Of a stretch of DNA of 64,000 bases, positions 11,901 through 21,482 are shown in pieces (positions within the stretch are counted from its first letter, which is position 1; each line of letters opens with the position of its first letter). The notes under the pieces were generated by a model. It saw only the letters and a list, made by a program, of their open reading frames with translations. It was not told where the DNA came from and ran no database searches. The DNA comes from VRUE01 sp963737575 (GTDB lineage: Bacteria > Actinomycetota > Thermoleophilia > Solirubrobacterales > 70-9): contig CAVTTJ010000004.1 of NCBI GenBank assembly GCA_963737575.1, forward strand, positions 124,001 through 188,000, written 5' to 3'. The position numbers and the translations under genes were made by a program.

Positions 11901-13304
11901 TTGCATGGGATTGGAATTCGCTCGAATAGTGGGGGTCCTTCGGCTTCGATGCCTCCGGCGTACCCAAAGCTGGTACCCCATTCCAAGCTGCAACTCGTCA
12001 CCGGAGGTCCGCCCGCAAGGCTCACATCGGCTTCGATGTGAGCAGTTTCATGCCCGACCTCTCGAGCCCCGTATTCGATATCCGGGGTAGGTTGCGGGGG
12101 CGAGAACACGGCGACCGAGTCTTCGCCGTGTTCGGCTCCACGGATATAGACACGCCCGCGCGTCGGCTGACTGGAGCCGTCCACGGCGAGCTTTTCCGTT
12201 TCCCAGAAGCCCCCCGTATGCGGCGACCCGAACGCGTTTCCTACCTGGTTGCCCTGGCCGTCCCACTCCGTAACATCCCCACCCGACTGGAGATAGACAT
12301 GGCCGGTCGAGGGGTCCAGTGTTAGGTTCTTCCAGCTGTTGTTACCTTCGATGTTGGCGCCATACCCAAAGAGGCGCTCCGGGAGGTAATCGCTCATGAA
12401 GCCCGCCGGGTTTTCGCGATTGACCGTGTGGTACTGGTCCTGTTCGTACGCGTAGATCGGTCCATATGGATAGTGGGGCGGATACCCCCCGGGCATCAGG
12501 CCGAAGGAGAGCGGATCGCCGCCCGCACCATCGATCGGGGTCATCGTGTATTCGTTCGACTGTCCGTAGAGAAGAACTCGGGCTCGGATCTGGCCGCCAT
12601 ACACATCGTGTGCCGGATTGCCGTCGACTGGGACGAATTTGTCGAGAACTCCTTCGGCCCGGACGTAGACGTTGCCGTGCTGATCGACGTTGACCGAGGC
12701 AAAGCGGTGGCTGATATGGCCTGGGCCGTCCGCGTTGGTGTTGATCTCGCCGAGGAAGGCCCCCGAGCGAGCGAAGACCTCGATCTGCGCGTTCGCCGAG
12801 TCCGAGCTTTCGCCGGTCCCGGCATTTCCGACGTAGATGTAGCCCGCCGTCGGCCCGTTGGTGGTGTCGACCGCGACCGTCGGCACCGCGGCGCCGAAGC
12901 CCTGCGGCTCGATAGAGGGCCCCGACGGGAACCCGGTCGCAGTCCGCCGGGACGGCCGGGCAGTTGCCTCCTCCTTCGCCGTCGATCGTGTTCGACCCCA
13001 GCGCCGAGAAGTTGACCGGATTGCCGGCCGAGTCGTACTTGCTGACCGTGTGAAAGCCCTTGTTGTAGACGTAGACGTTGCCCTGCGCATCCACAGCCTG
13101 CGGGCTCGGCTGGCTTCCCGCCGGAGTGTTCCAGGTCGTTTCGTAGAGGTGGACGGAGTTGGCGGCTGCCGGCGAGGTGCCGATGCATGACGCAACCGCC
13201 ACGGCTCCCAGCACAAGGCCCGTGCGAACCTGGTTCAGCAGTCCGTGGCTCGAGCTTCGCACTCGCCTTCTCCTCCTTAGGTCATTGATCATCGGGGGCT
13301 TCAT
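8987..13304 (-). CDS. Secreted NHL/Fn3/TolB-like propeller protein, A1 subtype, operon 1 (one frameshift)
   Basis: The start chosen is ATG 13304 (MKPPMINDLRRRRRVR), followed by a hydrophobic signal sequence ending SPAAA; it lies three bases after the stop of gene C. After about 125 residues the frame shifts near 12925 and the remaining 1300 or so residues are continuous. NHL-like repeats come first ('AGYIYVGNAGTG', 'GNVYVRAEGVLDKF'), then three Fn3-like modules ('CSLEWGTSFGYAG', 'TTYYFEYGLDRDYN', 'TTYHFDYGPGGTYG'). The A1 signature is 'HVRQQTGSNYLPDCRAYEL', and the TolB-like propeller includes 'FISNDGSRILIGA', 'PFMSDDGRVFFSTRDPLVP' and CVSCDPDGASP. The end is 'KIYDARTNGGFPY', 'CTAADECHDP' and a long Arg/Lys-rich tail. 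Probably a cell-surface binding or scaffold protein. It is co-translated with the B1 gene, overlapping it by 8 nt. Confidence 0.8.
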
Positions 13305-13307
13305 CTC

Positions 13308-15941
13308 TCAGCTCCGATGACTGTGTTTCTTCGCGTGACGCTTGGGCTTCTTGACGCATCTGCCGTGTCGCTTGACGAGGCCCTTCTTGCACTTGACGAC
13401 CGCGGGCGGGTTGGCCACTGGCGCTTCGGGCGCCGTGGTGAAGGTCTGATCGGTGCCCGTCGCGGTCCCGATGCCATTGCTTGCGACGACGCTGTAGTGG
13501 TAGGTGGTGCGGGGGTCAGACCGGCGAGGTCGGCGGAACCAGCGTGGTCGGAGCCGTCCGATCCAACGACGCCGCTCTCGGCGGTCGTGCTGCCATACCC
13601 GGCGCCGCCGTACTCGACATGGAAGGTGGTCGGCTCAAAGCCAGGATTGACCTGCAGCTCGATCCGGGCCGTGCGTGAGCCGACCGAGGAGGCGGACACC
13701 GATTCGATTCGCGGCGGCCCGTGCGTCGTGAAGACGCGATCGGGGCCGTGGCTGACGCCGGCGAAGTTGATCGCGACGACCCGGAAGTGGTAGGTCGAAC
13801 CGGGCCGGAGGCCGGTGATTTCCGTGCTGATCTGGTGCGCGACGTCGTCTTCGCCGAGGGGGCCGATCTGCGGCGTTCGGAATTCGTAGTCCGGTGTCGC
13901 GCCCGTACTGGAACCGGTACACGGTCTGGCCGAAGCCGGGATTGATCTGGGCCGAGAATGTGGCCGAGTCCGAATCGACGTTGCCGACGGCGGTCTCGCT
14001 GATGTCCGGCAGGAGGGGCGGCTGGGTGGTGAGGGTTTCGTCCTCGCCGTAGGTGGTCCCGATGCCGTTGCTCGCGACCAGGCGGTAGTGATAGGTCGTG
14101 TAGCTGCTCAGGCCTTCGATCGGTGCCGACAGCGGGACCGAGCCCGAGCCCCCAGCCGGCCGACGTCCCCGGCGGGGCGCTGGTGACGTTTCCGTAGCTC
14201 GCTGTCGGGCCCCATTCGAAGTAGTAGTTGGTCGGCCAGCCCATCGGGGTCCAGTTTTCCGTTGAGGGTCGCGGCGGTCTGGCTCAGGCCGGTCGCGGCG
14301 GTCGTTTCGAGGCCGACGACCGCGTCGAGTGTCCTGAAAGACTGGTCTTCGCCGTAGTTCGCCCCTTCGGCGTTGGTGGCGACGAGCCGGTAGTGGTAGG
14401 TCGTCCCGAACTGGAGCCCGGCGACGGTCGCCGAGGCGGCCACGCCCTCCGCGCCGGAACCGGCATCGGTCCCTGGCGGCGTCGGCGTTGTATTGCCATA
14501 GCCCTGATCGGGGCCCCATTCGAAGTAGTAGTGGGCATCGACGCCCTTCGGTTCGAGTGACCCGTGCAGCGTCGATTCGCTCCGGGTGACGCCGGTCGCG
14601 GCACCCGTGGTGACGCCGTCGACGAAGTTGGTGGTGAAGGTCCGGTCGGCGCCGTAGTTGGCTCCGCTCGCGTTTTCTGCGACGACCCGGTAGTGATACG
14701 TGGTTCCGGCGGTGAGACCCGAAAGATCGGCCGAAACAGGCGTCGCGGTGGCGAAGGGAGTCGCCTGGGCGCAGCCGGTCGTGTTTCCGTAGGAGGTCGC
14801 CGGGCCCCACTCGACGTGGCAGCTGGTGACGGCGCCTCCCGCGGGGACGACTTCGCCCGAGGTCGTCGCGGTCGTGCGCGTGATCTGCGAGGGGTCACCG
14901 GTGGTGACATCCGGGAACGAGCCGAGCGGCCCGTAGACGTTGACGATATTGCTTCCGCGCCCCGCGACATAGAGATCGCCCGTCGATTCGCGGACGGCCA
15001 CCCCGGTCGCGTTGTTGAGCGTCCCGATGCCGGTCTCGTCGAAGGGCGCGCCCCTCCCGGTTTCGCTGATGTGGAGCCCTTCGGTCGTGTACTCGTCGAC
15101 GCGGTCGCCCGCGGTGACGAAGAGGTGTTCGTTCGCGTCGTCGTAGATGACGCCGTACCCGTTCGAAGTGATCTGCTTCTCGAAGCCGACGACGGTCCAG
15201 CGTTCGACTCCCCTCCCGTACACATCCGCCATGTAGATCTTTCCTTCGGGGCCGAGCGCGAAACGGCAGGCGGATCCGCTGCCGGCAATCGCAACGAGCG
15301 TCGGCGGACTCCCGGTCGCCGTGTACCGCATCGCACCGTTCCCGTAGCTCCCGATCCAGATCCGACCGAGGCTGTCGCTGGTGACGCCACAGGCGCCCCC
15401 GATCTTCTGGTCTTCTTCGGGCGAGAGCCGCCAGAGGAATTCGCCAGCGGAGTTGAAGGCGCAGACGCCGCCGCCGCCGTAGGCCGCGACATAGATGTTG
15501 CCCTGGTTCGCCGTGCCCGAGCTGTCGACCGCGATTTCCTCTTCGCCGTACTGGTAGATGCTGAAGCCCGGGCATGCCGAGGCGACGTTGAGCGAGGAGG
15601 TTCCGGTCGACGAGAAGTTCTGAGGATTCACCGGCCGCGTCGAACTTGTCGATCACGGTCGTCGCGCGATCGAACGCGTAGACCGTCCCGGTCGACTGCT
15701 CGACCGCGACCGACTCGAGTTCGACGAAGTGGCCGGCCGTGGTTTCGGTCCCGTCGAAAGAGAACTTGTAGGGGTGGAATTCGGCCGCCTCGGCGTTCGG
15801 CGCGACGAACGCGAGAGCAAGGCCAAGTGTCGTCAGCATGAGAAGCAGCCCGCGCAGCACTCTCGTCGGCCGAGTGGCCGCTGACCGCAGGCTGGGTGCG
15901 AATCCGACCGACCCGCCGCGATGGAGTTCCGCGTCTCTCAC
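13308..15941 (-). CDS. Secreted NHL + multi-Fn3-like protein, C type, first gene of operon 1 (about five frameshifts)
   Basis: The GTG start at 15941 is chosen because GGAGAG lies 5 nt upstream and because the first genes of operons 2 and 3 start the same way (GGAGA-type SD, then GTGAGR). A signal peptide follows (LLLMLTTLGLALAFVAPNAEA). NHL-like repeats ('NIYVAAYGGGGVCAFNSAG', 'GRIWIGSYGNGAMRYTATG') precede at least five Fn3-like modules of about 95 aa, each built on 'YYFEWGPDQGYGNTT' and 'GTTYHYRLVATNAEGANYG'. Following homology needs frame changes near 15635, 14250, 14155, 13900 and 13515. The C-terminus is K-CKKGLVKRHGRC-VKKPKRHAKKHSHRS, stop at 13308. It lacks the TolB-like half of the A proteins. 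The next gene begins three bases after the stop. Confidence 0.7.
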
Positions 15942-16247
15942 CTGTTCTCTCCTCTGTCCCATTCCGAGTCCTTGCCTGAACCACGACCGCCAGCTCGGGG
16001 TGCCGTGGATCTCCCTGGCCAGGACCCGGTAGCTCCGATTCCTTGCCCTTCCGCCTGCCGTTCTCTCGCCGCGCGACCCGCGCGCTGCGCGGGCCCCGGG
16101 CGGAGATCGTCCGACGTGCTGTGAGGTCGCCTGCCGACGGCCTCGTGGGTGGGCGCTCCCCCTTTTCCGTTGTCCGCGTTTTGCGGACCCCTGGGCGGGG
16201 ATCGCCCTGTCATTTTCTCCTGCCCCACCGGACGGTGAGGCGGACAT
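15942..16247 (-). promoter_or_regulatory. Long 5' leader of operon 1
   Basis: About 300 nt without a gene lie between the predicted promoter and the GTG of gene C. Going downstream it contains a block like those of the other two leaders (minus strand CCGGTGGGGCAGGAGA, near 16215-16232). Next is a hairpin, GTCCGC/GCGGAC (16172-16177 and 16183-16188), flanked by AGGG on one side and AACGGAAAAGGGGG on the other (16158-16171, identical to 35170-35183). About 215 nt then remain before the start with nothing else recognised. The role as a regulatory leader is inference. Confidence 0.45.
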
Positions 16248-16276
16248 ATAGGAACATACTCGGACCCAAATGTCAA
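16248..16276 (-). promoter_or_regulatory. Promoter of operon 1 with GGTCCG spacer box
   Basis: On the minus strand there is a -35 TTGACA (16271-16276), 17 nt of spacer and a -10 TCCTAT (16248-16253) preceded by TGT as an extended -10. The spacer holds GGTCCG (16261-16266) four bases from the -35. The same arrangement occurs at 35325-35353, 44845-44873, 45502-45531 and 63882-63910. Confidence 0.75.
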
Positions 16277-16484
16277 GCAAGTCCGACAGCGGCCTACCTC
16301 AAGCGAGTGGTGGTGTGGAGCAGAAACGGCACTGCAAAGCTAGGAAACGCGTATCTGGGTGATTTCTTACAAAGCAGGTCTTAAGCCGTTCACGTACCGA
16401 GTTGTCACTGGCCAAAATTGGAACATCGGCATCCTGCATACCCGTCCCCAGCACCATGTACGGTGGCCGCGTTTTCGGACTCAC

Positions 16485-16513
16485 TCCCCGGCGGATCCGG
16501 GTTCCGCAGGGGA
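16485..16513 (+). promoter_or_regulatory. Hairpin just upstream of the first DUF2294 gene
   Basis: The inverted repeat TCCCC-G-GCGGA / TCCGC-A-GGGGA (arms 16485-16495 and 16503-16513, 7-nt loop) ends 4 nt before the GGGAGGA ribosome binding site. It could modulate translation. The rest of 16277-16525 shows no gene. Confidence 0.3.
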
Positions 16514-16525
16514 CTGGGAGGACGG

Positions 16526-16912
16526 ATGGGAATAGAGGCACCGGTACCAATCAGGGGCATTTTGTTGGAGGCGATCTCGAATCTCGTCGTCGGGATCTAC
16601 GCCGATCACGTCGGTCGCGGTCCGACCAAGGCGCGCTCGTATATGGCCGGCGACATCGTCGTCTGCCTGATGGAAGACACGCTCACCAAAGCCGAGAAAA
16701 CGCTTCTGAGGTCGGGGCGCGGCGATGCCGTCAGCGAGGTTCGAGCGGCCCTGCAGGAGACGATGCGCGATGAGATGGTGCGTGGCATCGAAAGACTGAC
16801 CCGGCGGCGGGTGCGGGCGCTGACCAGCGGCGCCGACTTCGCGGGAGACGTGATCTCCGACCTCTTCCTACTCGGGGAGCCCGTGTCGGATGACGGCATG
16901 ATGGCCGCCTGA
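16526..16912 (+). CDS. DUF2294 / MpsC-family protein (copy 1)
   Basis: 128 aa cytosolic protein of the DUF2294 family (Pfam PF10057, renamed MpsC and proposed to belong to a Na+-translocating membrane-potential system). Family hallmarks visible are 'RGILLEAISNLVVGIYADHV', the motif GRGPTKARSY, 'VCLMEDTLTKAEKTLLRSGR', 'QETMRDEMVRGIERLTRRRV' and a C-terminal 'DVISDLFLLG'. The ATG at 16526 is chosen over upstream in-frame starts because GGGAGGA lies 5 nt before it and the homology begins here. It is followed after about 220 nt by a second copy with the same domain, so this is a tandem duplication. The molecular role of the family is not settled. Confidence 0.8.
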   Translation: MGIEAPVPIRGILLEAISNLVVGIYADHVGRGPTKARSYMAGDIVVCLMEDTLTKAEKTLLRSGRGDAVSEVRAALQETMRDEMVRGIERLTRRRVRALTSGADFAGDVISDLFLLGEPVSDDGMMAA

Positions 16913-16979
16913 CGACCCTGAACGCTTCCTCGCACTCGGATGCCGAGGGCCGTGTTACTCTTTCGCGCATCTGAGGGTG

Positions 16980-17082
16980 GACCAGCAAGGACCCTGGCAC
17001 GGGGGACTTGGCTCTTTGCCTTCGGGACCGAGCACACGCGACGCGTGCGCGAGGTTTCGCAAAGAGCCGCAGCCGGGGTCAC
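16980..17082 (+). ncRNA. Candidate structured leader RNA upstream of the second DUF2294 gene
   Basis: Nested inverted repeats were found by eye. P1 is GACCCTGGC (16990-16998) with GCCGGGGTC (17072-17080), fully paired with one G-U. P2 is GGCTCTTTGC (17010-17019) with GCAAAGAGCC (17059-17068), 10 perfect pairs. Inside P2 are a CC-TTCG-GG hairpin (17019-17026) and CACGC-GAC-GCGTG (17035-17047). The structure ends about 54 nt before the ATG at 17134. I could not match it to a known riboswitch; it lacks the conserved cores I know for c-di-GMP-I and ydaO. Confidence 0.45.
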
Positions 17083-17133
17083 CGCCCCCACTCGGATTGC
17101 GGCGAGCCCTGGGGGCTGTGGGAGTTCCGCCAG

Positions 17134-17526
17134 ATGGCAGCAAAAACCGACACGGAGCCGCATGGAGAGCTGCTCGCTTCGATCTCGAATATGGTCGTAT
17201 CGGTCTACGCCGACCACCTCGGTCGGGGTCCGACGAAAGCGCGGACCTACATAACCGAGGGTGTCATCACCTGCGTTCTCGAAGACACCCTCACTCGGGC
17301 GGAGCGGAAGCTGGTTGAGTCGGGGCGGCCTTCGCCGGTCCTCGACATCCGCTCGACCCTGCAGGAGACGATGCGGTCCGAGCTTTCGGGCAAGGTCGAA
17401 GAGCTGAGCGGCCAGCATGTGCGGGCGATCATCGCCGGGACCGAGCTGGATCCCGACATCTCGACCCAGATATTCGTGCTCGGCGGCGCCTCGCAGGTCA
17501 GGGACAAGACCCCCGACGCGAACTGA
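17134..17526 (+). CDS. DUF2294 / MpsC-family protein (copy 2)
   Basis: 130 aa, same family as the preceding gene: 'GELLASISNMVVSVYADHL', the hallmark GRGPTKARTY, 'CVLEDTLTRAERKLVESGR', 'LQETMRSELSGKVEELSGQ' and 'DISTQIFVLGG'. The ATG at 17134 is taken as the start because the homology begins just after it and GGGAG lies upstream; the in-frame extension back to 17008 would cover the structured RNA. The two copies are clearly diverged, so the duplication is not recent. The 3' end overlaps the convergent PucR-type gene by 29 bp. Confidence 0.8.
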   Translation: MAAKTDTEPHGELLASISNMVVSVYADHLGRGPTKARTYITEGVITCVLEDTLTRAERKLVESGRPSPVLDIRSTLQETMRSELSGKVEELSGQHVRAIIAGTELDPDISTQIFVLGGASQVRDKTPDAN

Positions 17527-18613
17527 GCGCAGCGGCCGCCCCGATCTCGCTGAGGCGGAGCGCCGTGTCGAGCTCGGTCGCGCAGGAGGTAAGCGGGCGA
17601 CCGATCTTCGCCTCGGCCGCGCGGAGACGGTTGGTGACTGTGTTTCGATTCGCCCCCAGCGCGCTGGCCGCAGCTGAGATGTTGCGACCGGTGCCGAAAT
17701 AGGCCCGCAGGGTCCGGCGCAACACCTCTCCCCCATCTCGCTCACGCTCGAGCGGGGCCAGGTAGAGCTGGCGAAGCGACGCGGTCAGGAGGTCGTCCTG
17801 GAACGCCGAGGCCAACAGGGCGACGTCGCCATAGCACGCGATCGGATCGGGCCCCCGAAGCGCGATCGAGAAAGCGGCCCGCGCCTGTCGATGTGTAAGG
17901 CGCCAACCTGCGAGGCCCTGAGCCGGCTCGCCGACTGCAAGTGGCAGTCGCGAGGGCCAGCGGCTCGATATGACCTCTCCGAGGCGCGCCGGCTCGGCAC
18001 CGGCGCGGGCGCCGAACCATGCCCACACCGCCTCCCCTCGGCCAACCCGCAGGAGCTCATACCCCAGAGCCTTGGCGAGTACGTCTACGGCCGCGCTCGC
18101 GTCACTCCCGACCGAGATCACACCTACGTGGGTGGAGTCGAAGTCGTATTGGAAGCGGGACAGGTCGACCAGCTCGCCGGCCAGGAGTCGCTCGAGCCGC
18201 TTGGCCCGCTGCGAGTCCGGCGAGGAACTGCGGTCGTGCAGCTCGCGACCGTGCTCCTCACCGACCGTCGCCAATAGCCGCTCGAACTCCTTCCCCTCGG
18301 CCTGAATCAGCCCCTGAAGGGCGTTCGTCCCAAACGTGCCCAGCCTGGCCGCCTCGTCGAGCAGGTAGGCGTTGAAGACGGTGTAGCCGGCAGAGCACTG
18401 CCGCAGCACGGCCTCGAGTCCGACCCCATTGCGCGCGGCGATCCGGCACTGGCGCAGGAGTGGGGCAGGGGCGGGCGACCCGACTCCGGCCTCGCCGTCA
18501 AGGGCGTCGAGCCCGTGCTCGAGAGCCGCCTCGACTGCCGCGCGCATGCCGGCTGCGTACTCCGGATCGGGCGACTCTGGGGGGTCGACCACCGCTCGCA
18601 CCCTGGTCAGCAT
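17498..18613 (-). CDS. PucR/CdaR-type transcriptional regulator with C-terminal HTH
   Basis: The last 75 or so residues are the PucR C-terminal helix-turn-helix: 'LRRTLRAYFGTGRNISAAAS', ALGANRNTVTNRLRAAEAKI, then GRPLTSCATELDTALRLSE. The N-terminal half ('YAAGMRAAVEAALEHGLDAL', 'NGVGLEAVLRQCSAGYTVFN', 'EFERLLATVGEEHGRELHDR') is the helical sensory region usual in actinobacterial members. The middle is GGDEF-like. The ATG at 18613 is the first ordinary start after the stop of the upstream B2 gene. However, the recognisable N-terminal helix (LRAELAGRLRARRSEIEE) begins about 25 codons earlier without a usual start codon. The TTG at 18907 would overlap the B2 gene by 215 nt. It may be co-transcribed with operon 2. 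Confidence 0.75.
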   Translation of the reverse strand: MLTRVRAVVDPPESPDPEYAAGMRAAVEAALEHGLDALDGEAGVGSPAPAPLLRQCRIAARNGVGLEAVLRQCSAGYTVFNAYLLDEAARLGTFGTNALQGLIQAEGKEFERLLATVGEEHGRELHDRSSSPDSQRAKRLERLLAGELVDLSRFQYDFDSTHVGVISVGSDASAAVDVLAKALGYELLRVGRGEAVWAWFGARAGAEPARLGEVISSRWPSRLPLAVGEPAQGLAGWRLTHRQARAAFSIALRGPDPIACYGDVALLASAFQDDLLTASLRQLYLAPLERERDGGEVLRRTLRAYFGTGRNISAAASALGANRNTVTNRLRAAEAKIGRPLTSCATELDTALRLSEIGAAAALSSRRGSCP

Positions 18614-18692
18614 CGCCTCCTCGATCTCCGAGCGGCGCGCCCTCAGGCGCCCGGCGAGCTCGGCGCGAAGGGACTCGGATCGACCCTTCGCG

Positions 18693-21482
18693 TCAGCGGT
18701 ATGCGCGGCGGAGATGCTGGCTGCCCCGCTTCTTCCCGTTGCGCTTTGCGGTACCGCAGGCCGTCTTGGTCCTGATGTCTTGGGAGAAAGTCGTTCCGCT
18801 TTGCGCTGTGTACTGGACTTCGACCCTGGCCGGCGATGCGCAGAGACTTCGCGTGTTGACGATGTATCCCTTCTTGCCTCCAAAGAGATCAAGGCGGAAG
18901 TGGCCAATTGGCGCGTCGGGAATGACTGGAACCACCGTCTCCAGGTGGCCGCCGTTAACAGAGGACGATTCCGCCTCGGGCATGATCGTCACCTGGCCGT
19001 CGAGAATGAAGACAACGTGCGGGAGCTTGCCAAAGCCCGACACTGCATAGGCCGGACCAGTCAGCGGTTGGTCCAGCAGGGGCGTCGTCGTCGTGGCGGT
19101 TCCGATCGGCTGGCGCCCTGCGCAATGTTCGGCTGCCAGCTGTGCTCTTGAGCAGATGTTGCCCAAATGGCGCTGGTCGATGGCGAAAGCCTTCGGGAGA
19201 GTCACGGCGAGCGATTTAATGTTGGCATCGCCGGGGCGCGTCCAAAGATCGAAACGCATCGCGGGATCCATCGACCGAGTGGTGTTCCTGCGCCCCCCAA
19301 GTTGCCGGACCGCGAACCTGGGCTTGAAGGCAAGAGCGCGGCAATTCAACACCTGGAAATAGGAGGAAAAGTCAGTCACGGTGCCCTGATCCCCTACCCC
19401 CTGGGAATCGACCGTAAAGGGCGAACAGTTGGTTGGATTTATGGTGAATCCAGGCCTGTCGATATTCACTTGGATGGAGCGCATCCGTATCGGGATACCA
19501 CCGATTGTCGAGGGCACCGTGTCGGAGACAGCGCTGACCTGGGCGGTGCGCGGATCCACGTGGAGCGCCACTCGCACGACCACGGTGCCGTAGTCGTATG
19601 GGCCCGCCAGCGCCGGGGTGACCGCGACCACGCTGAGCGGAGCGCCCTTGAACGGCCCAGCCAGGTACATCTTGCCCACCGCATGGAAGGGATGGCTGCC
19701 GGGACCGGCGGCGACGTTGGTGGTTCCGACCTCGCTTGACCTTGGACAGCTGGAGGCAGATTGCTCCCGTCGGCCGGAGTTCGCCTCCGCGGCAGCGATC
19801 GAGCCCTCGGAGCAATAGCTGATCCCCCGCAGCATACCCGTGAAGCCTGGAGGCATCCTGAAGTTTAGGTCGCCCAAGAACTGGTCGCCGTCGTCACGGT
19901 CCAGCCGTAGCTGGAAACTGCTGAATGCCCCCGCGATGGCACTCGATGCGCCGGCGACAAGACGGGGATGGAATGGACGCGTCTCACCGGGACATGGGGA
20001 GTCGTTCGGCCCTGCCGATAGGTTCAGGGAGGGTTTCGAGTGTTGAGGGGAGAGCCGGTCATTCCAGGGGACGAACAACGAATCGACTCCGTAAACTGTG
20101 CACTGCGTCGGAGTTGCGACCAGGCCGCGATCAGACGAGAACAGGTGGAGGTTGAACTCTTCGAACGGTACCTGCGGTAGGTCGTTCACGCTCATCGTCA
20201 GCTGACCGGTCGCAGGATCGGGTTGGACGGAAGTGACGAACTTGGCGTGAACGCCGAAGCCGTCGGCGAGCATGAACACGCGGTACTGATTTTGGGGCAA
20301 TGGCCGGCCTATGTAGAGCGAGCCCTCGAGCGGTCCGTCGAGGGCGGGCGTCCTCACGTCGAACGTCCCGATCTTGGAGTTGTCCGGACAATGCCCGGCC
20401 AGATCCGAGCCAAACCCGGCTTCGGCATCAGTGCACGATGTCTGACCGTCGGCCGCATCCGGGTTGATCGAGAGGCCCTCGGGGAGGAAGAGACTGGCAG
20501 ATCGAAGTTGAGAGGGGGAGGGTGATCTCTCAAGGAACTGATCAACTCTGAGCTGGAGATCCAACCCGGACGGCGCGTCCGTTTGGCTCGTGGTCAAGCC
20601 GGCATTGAGAATTGGATCAAACCTCTGCTTTTCGCAGCCCGTGGTCGCCGGATATTCGGCTTCCGCTTCGGAGGGGTTGGTTGGATCCGCATAGGTCTCA
20701 ACGCTGAGCGATACCGAGAGGGGCTGTCCCGTGCAGAGACTTGGATTGTTGATGTATGGCCGCACGAAAATCGCAGCCTTTGGGTAGGGGGTTGCGATAC
20801 AACCGGTGGTGGCCGAGCCTGGACAACCAGCCGGAGAGCCCGGGGAGCCGATCGGGAATCGGTGTTCGTCATTTGCAGGATCGGCAGGGAAGCCCCACGT
20901 TTCGAAGGACGCAGCGTAGAACGGAATGCTCTGAGGAATTCCCGCGATGTTCATGCGAACGCCATAGTCGGTCGCCGAGCGCACTGTCAGCGGGACGATG
21001 ATCGGGACGTTGACGGTCGGCGCCACGAAGCTGAGGCGCGCGGTCTCGTCTTCCCCCTGGGGCTCGGTGTTATAGACCGGAGCTGTGCCAAGCAGGAAGT
21101 TTTCCGTCCCTTCGTATTTCGCGAAAATCGTCACAAGGCCCGCTTGCGTGGACGGTGCACATTGATTGAGGGCGAAGTCCGTCGACTGGCATTTCGGTAT
21201 CGCGCCTGGATTGCCGAAAACTCCTGCGGGGAGGTTCACATCGATGTTCTTTGCGATTTCCGGGTCGCCGACACTCCCCAGCTGGAACGAAGCGGTGATG
21301 TTCGGATGAGCCCCGGCCTGGGTGCTCGTGCTGCCCAGCGTGAATGACAGGATGGGCTCGCTCGCCGCGGCGTTGCCGCAGAGTGCTAGTGCTCCCGTCA
21401 GAGCCAGGCATCCAGCCAGCACGACGAGGATGCGAGCCGCCCGACCGGCCAACCGGTTGGTCCGCTTCTGCTCCCTGGTCAC
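18693..21482 (-). CDS. Large secreted protein, B2 subtype, operon 2
   Basis: Intact, 929 aa, the best reference copy of the B2 subtype. A signal peptide covers about residues 1-40 (RLAGRAARILVVLAGCLALT). B2 signatures: 'STSTQAGAHPNITASFQLGS', 'NLPAGVFGNPGAIPKCQS', 'NLFSSDRG'-type blocks, 'ATPTQCTVYGVDSLFVPWND', 'MYLAGPFKGAPLSVVAVTPA', 'INPTNCSPFTVDSQGVGDQG'. The end is TACG followed by a basic tail (TAKRNGKKRGSQHLRRAYR). The start is GTG at 21482, overlapping the stop of the upstream gene as GTGA. It is the last gene of operon 2. No catalytic motif is recognised; the protein is probably extracellular and rich in beta structure. Confidence 0.85.
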   Translation of the reverse strand: MTREQKRTNRLAGRAARILVVLAGCLALTGALALCGNAAASEPILSFTLGSTSTQAGAHPNITASFQLGSVGDPEIAKNIDVNLPAGVFGNPGAIPKCQSTDFALNQCAPSTQAGLVTIFAKYEGTENFLLGTAPVYNTEPQGEDETARLSFVAPTVNVPIIVPLTVRSATDYGVRMNIAGIPQSIPFYAASFETWGFPADPANDEHRFPIGSPGSPAGCPGSATTGCIATPYPKAAIFVRPYINNPSLCTGQPLSVSLSVETYADPTNPSEAEAEYPATTGCEKQRFDPILNAGLTTSQTDAPSGLDLQLRVDQFLERSPSPSQLRSASLFLPEGLSINPDAADGQTSCTDAEAGFGSDLAGHCPDNSKIGTFDVRTPALDGPLEGSLYIGRPLPQNQYRVFMLADGFGVHAKFVTSVQPDPATGQLTMSVNDLPQVPFEEFNLHLFSSDRGLVATPTQCTVYGVDSLFVPWNDRLSPQHSKPSLNLSAGPNDSPCPGETRPFHPRLVAGASSAIAGAFSSFQLRLDRDDGDQFLGDLNFRMPPGFTGMLRGISYCSEGSIAAAEANSGRREQSASSCPRSSEVGTTNVAAGPGSHPFHAVGKMYLAGPFKGAPLSVVAVTPALAGPYDYGTVVVRVALHVDPRTAQVSAVSDTVPSTIGGIPIRMRSIQVNIDRPGFTINPTNCSPFTVDSQGVGDQGTVTDFSSYFQVLNCRALAFKPRFAVRQLGGRRNTTRSMDPAMRFDLWTRPGDANIKSLAVTLPKAFAIDQRHLGNICSRAQLAAEHCAGRQPIGTATTTTPLLDQPLTGPAYAVSGFGKLPHVVFILDGQVTIMPEAESSSVNGGHLETVVPVIPDAPIGHFRLDLFGGKKGYIVNTRSLCASPARVEVQYTAQSGTTFSQDIRTKTACGTAKRNGKKRGSQHLRRAYR

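Noticed and set aside
13308..15941. DNA-level tandem repeat or CRISPR-like array in the Fn3-like region
   Set aside because: The periodicity of about 290 bp comes from repeated Fn3-like modules that are diverged at DNA level; there are no short identical repeats with unique spacers.
16921..17100. c-di-GMP-I or ydaO (c-di-AMP) riboswitch before the second DUF2294 gene
   Set aside because: The conserved cores expected for these classes are not found, although the region is strongly structured.
18613..18907. Extended start (TTG 18907) for the PucR-type regulator
   Set aside because: It would overlap the B2 gene by 215 nt and add a sequence without PucR similarity for most of its length. The true start between 18613 and about 18690 remains open.
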